Shown piece by piece: positions 5,312 to 5,434 of a DNA stretch of 5,434 nucleotides. The position numbers were made by a program, and so were the translations under genes. Positions within the stretch are counted from its first letter, which is position 1. Each line of letters begins with the position of its first letter. The notes under the pieces were generated by a model. That model made no database searches and was not told the DNA's origin. It saw nothing but the letters and a program-made list of their open reading frames with translations. Where the stretch lies: positions 1 to 5,434 of the forward strand of contig RFZH01000162.1 of assembly GCA_009920815.1 (NCBI GenBank). Direction: 5' to 3'. Source of the stretch: Paracoccaceae bacterium (GTDB lineage Bacteria > Pseudomonadota > Alphaproteobacteria > Rhodobacterales > Rhodobacteraceae).

Positions 5312-5434
5312 ATGGATAGAATGGATATACAATTCCAAACTTTACAAACAGATCGCATAAAAGAGTCGATGATGAACGAAATTCATGCGATGGAAGAATA
5401 CGAAGCTGATCTGCGCGCAAATGGCGATAATGGC
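5312..5434 (+). CDS. N-terminus of an unidentified protein, cut by the window edge
   Basis: An open frame starts at ATG 5312 and runs 41 codons to the end of the window without a stop. The start is supported by the AAGAAAGG site eight bases upstream and by its position divergent from glnB. The visible part (MDRMDIQFQTLQTDR..., ending EEYEADLRANGDNG) is acidic (ten Asp/Glu against four Lys/Arg), contains five Met, and looks like a polar helix with no signal peptide or membrane segment. I do not recognise the family. It does not resemble the N-terminus of an NAD(P)H-hydrate epimerase, which I recall beside glnB in some relatives. It could be a longer gene, or a small protein ending just past the edge. 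Confidence 0.55.
   Translation, partial: MDRMDIQFQTLQTDRIKESMMNEIHAMEEYEADLRANGDNG

Overview
The window looks like the chromosome of an alphaproteobacterium, most likely a marine member of the Rhodobacteraceae (Roseobacter group). The evidence is the style of the PII and glutamine synthetase proteins, a DUF3445 protein with roseobacter-like motifs, and a TPR-plus-methyltransferase protein of a kind common in that family. Base composition looks moderate, roughly half GC by eye and AT-rich between genes, which is low for the family. The genus cannot be read from the sequence.

Left half, + strand: a DUF3445 / heme-dependent oxidative N-demethylase-like gene (180-908) is followed by a TPR-containing class I SAM methyltransferase (1028-2026). 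After a 74-base gap comes a capsule-synthesis-like (KpsC/KpsS-type) putative glycosyltransferase (2101-3069). All three lie on one strand, but the gaps of 119 and 74 bases leave open whether they form one transcript. A weak hairpin sits in the first gap and a weak promoter candidate in the second.

Right half, - strand: a classical nitrogen-control pair is transcribed leftward, glnB (PII, 4918-4580) then glnA (type I glutamine synthetase, 4538-3132), 41 bases apart and each with a good Shine-Dalgarno. Both covalent modification sites are intact: Tyr51 of PII for uridylylation and Tyr397 of glutamine synthetase for adenylylation. This predicts the usual GlnD/GlnE cascade, although those genes are not in the window. 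A strong bidirectional terminator (3085-3111) separates glnA from the convergent capsule-like gene.

Between glnB and a divergent, truncated + strand ORF starting at 5312 lies a 393-base AT-rich region with several perfect small dyads and a 20-bp-phased direct repeat. It probably holds both promoters. The 10-bp palindrome TTTGATCAAA occurs there and again just upstream of the DUF3445 gene. This shared site is the least explained signal in the window. I see no mobile element, CRISPR array, RNA gene or convincing new multi-gene system.
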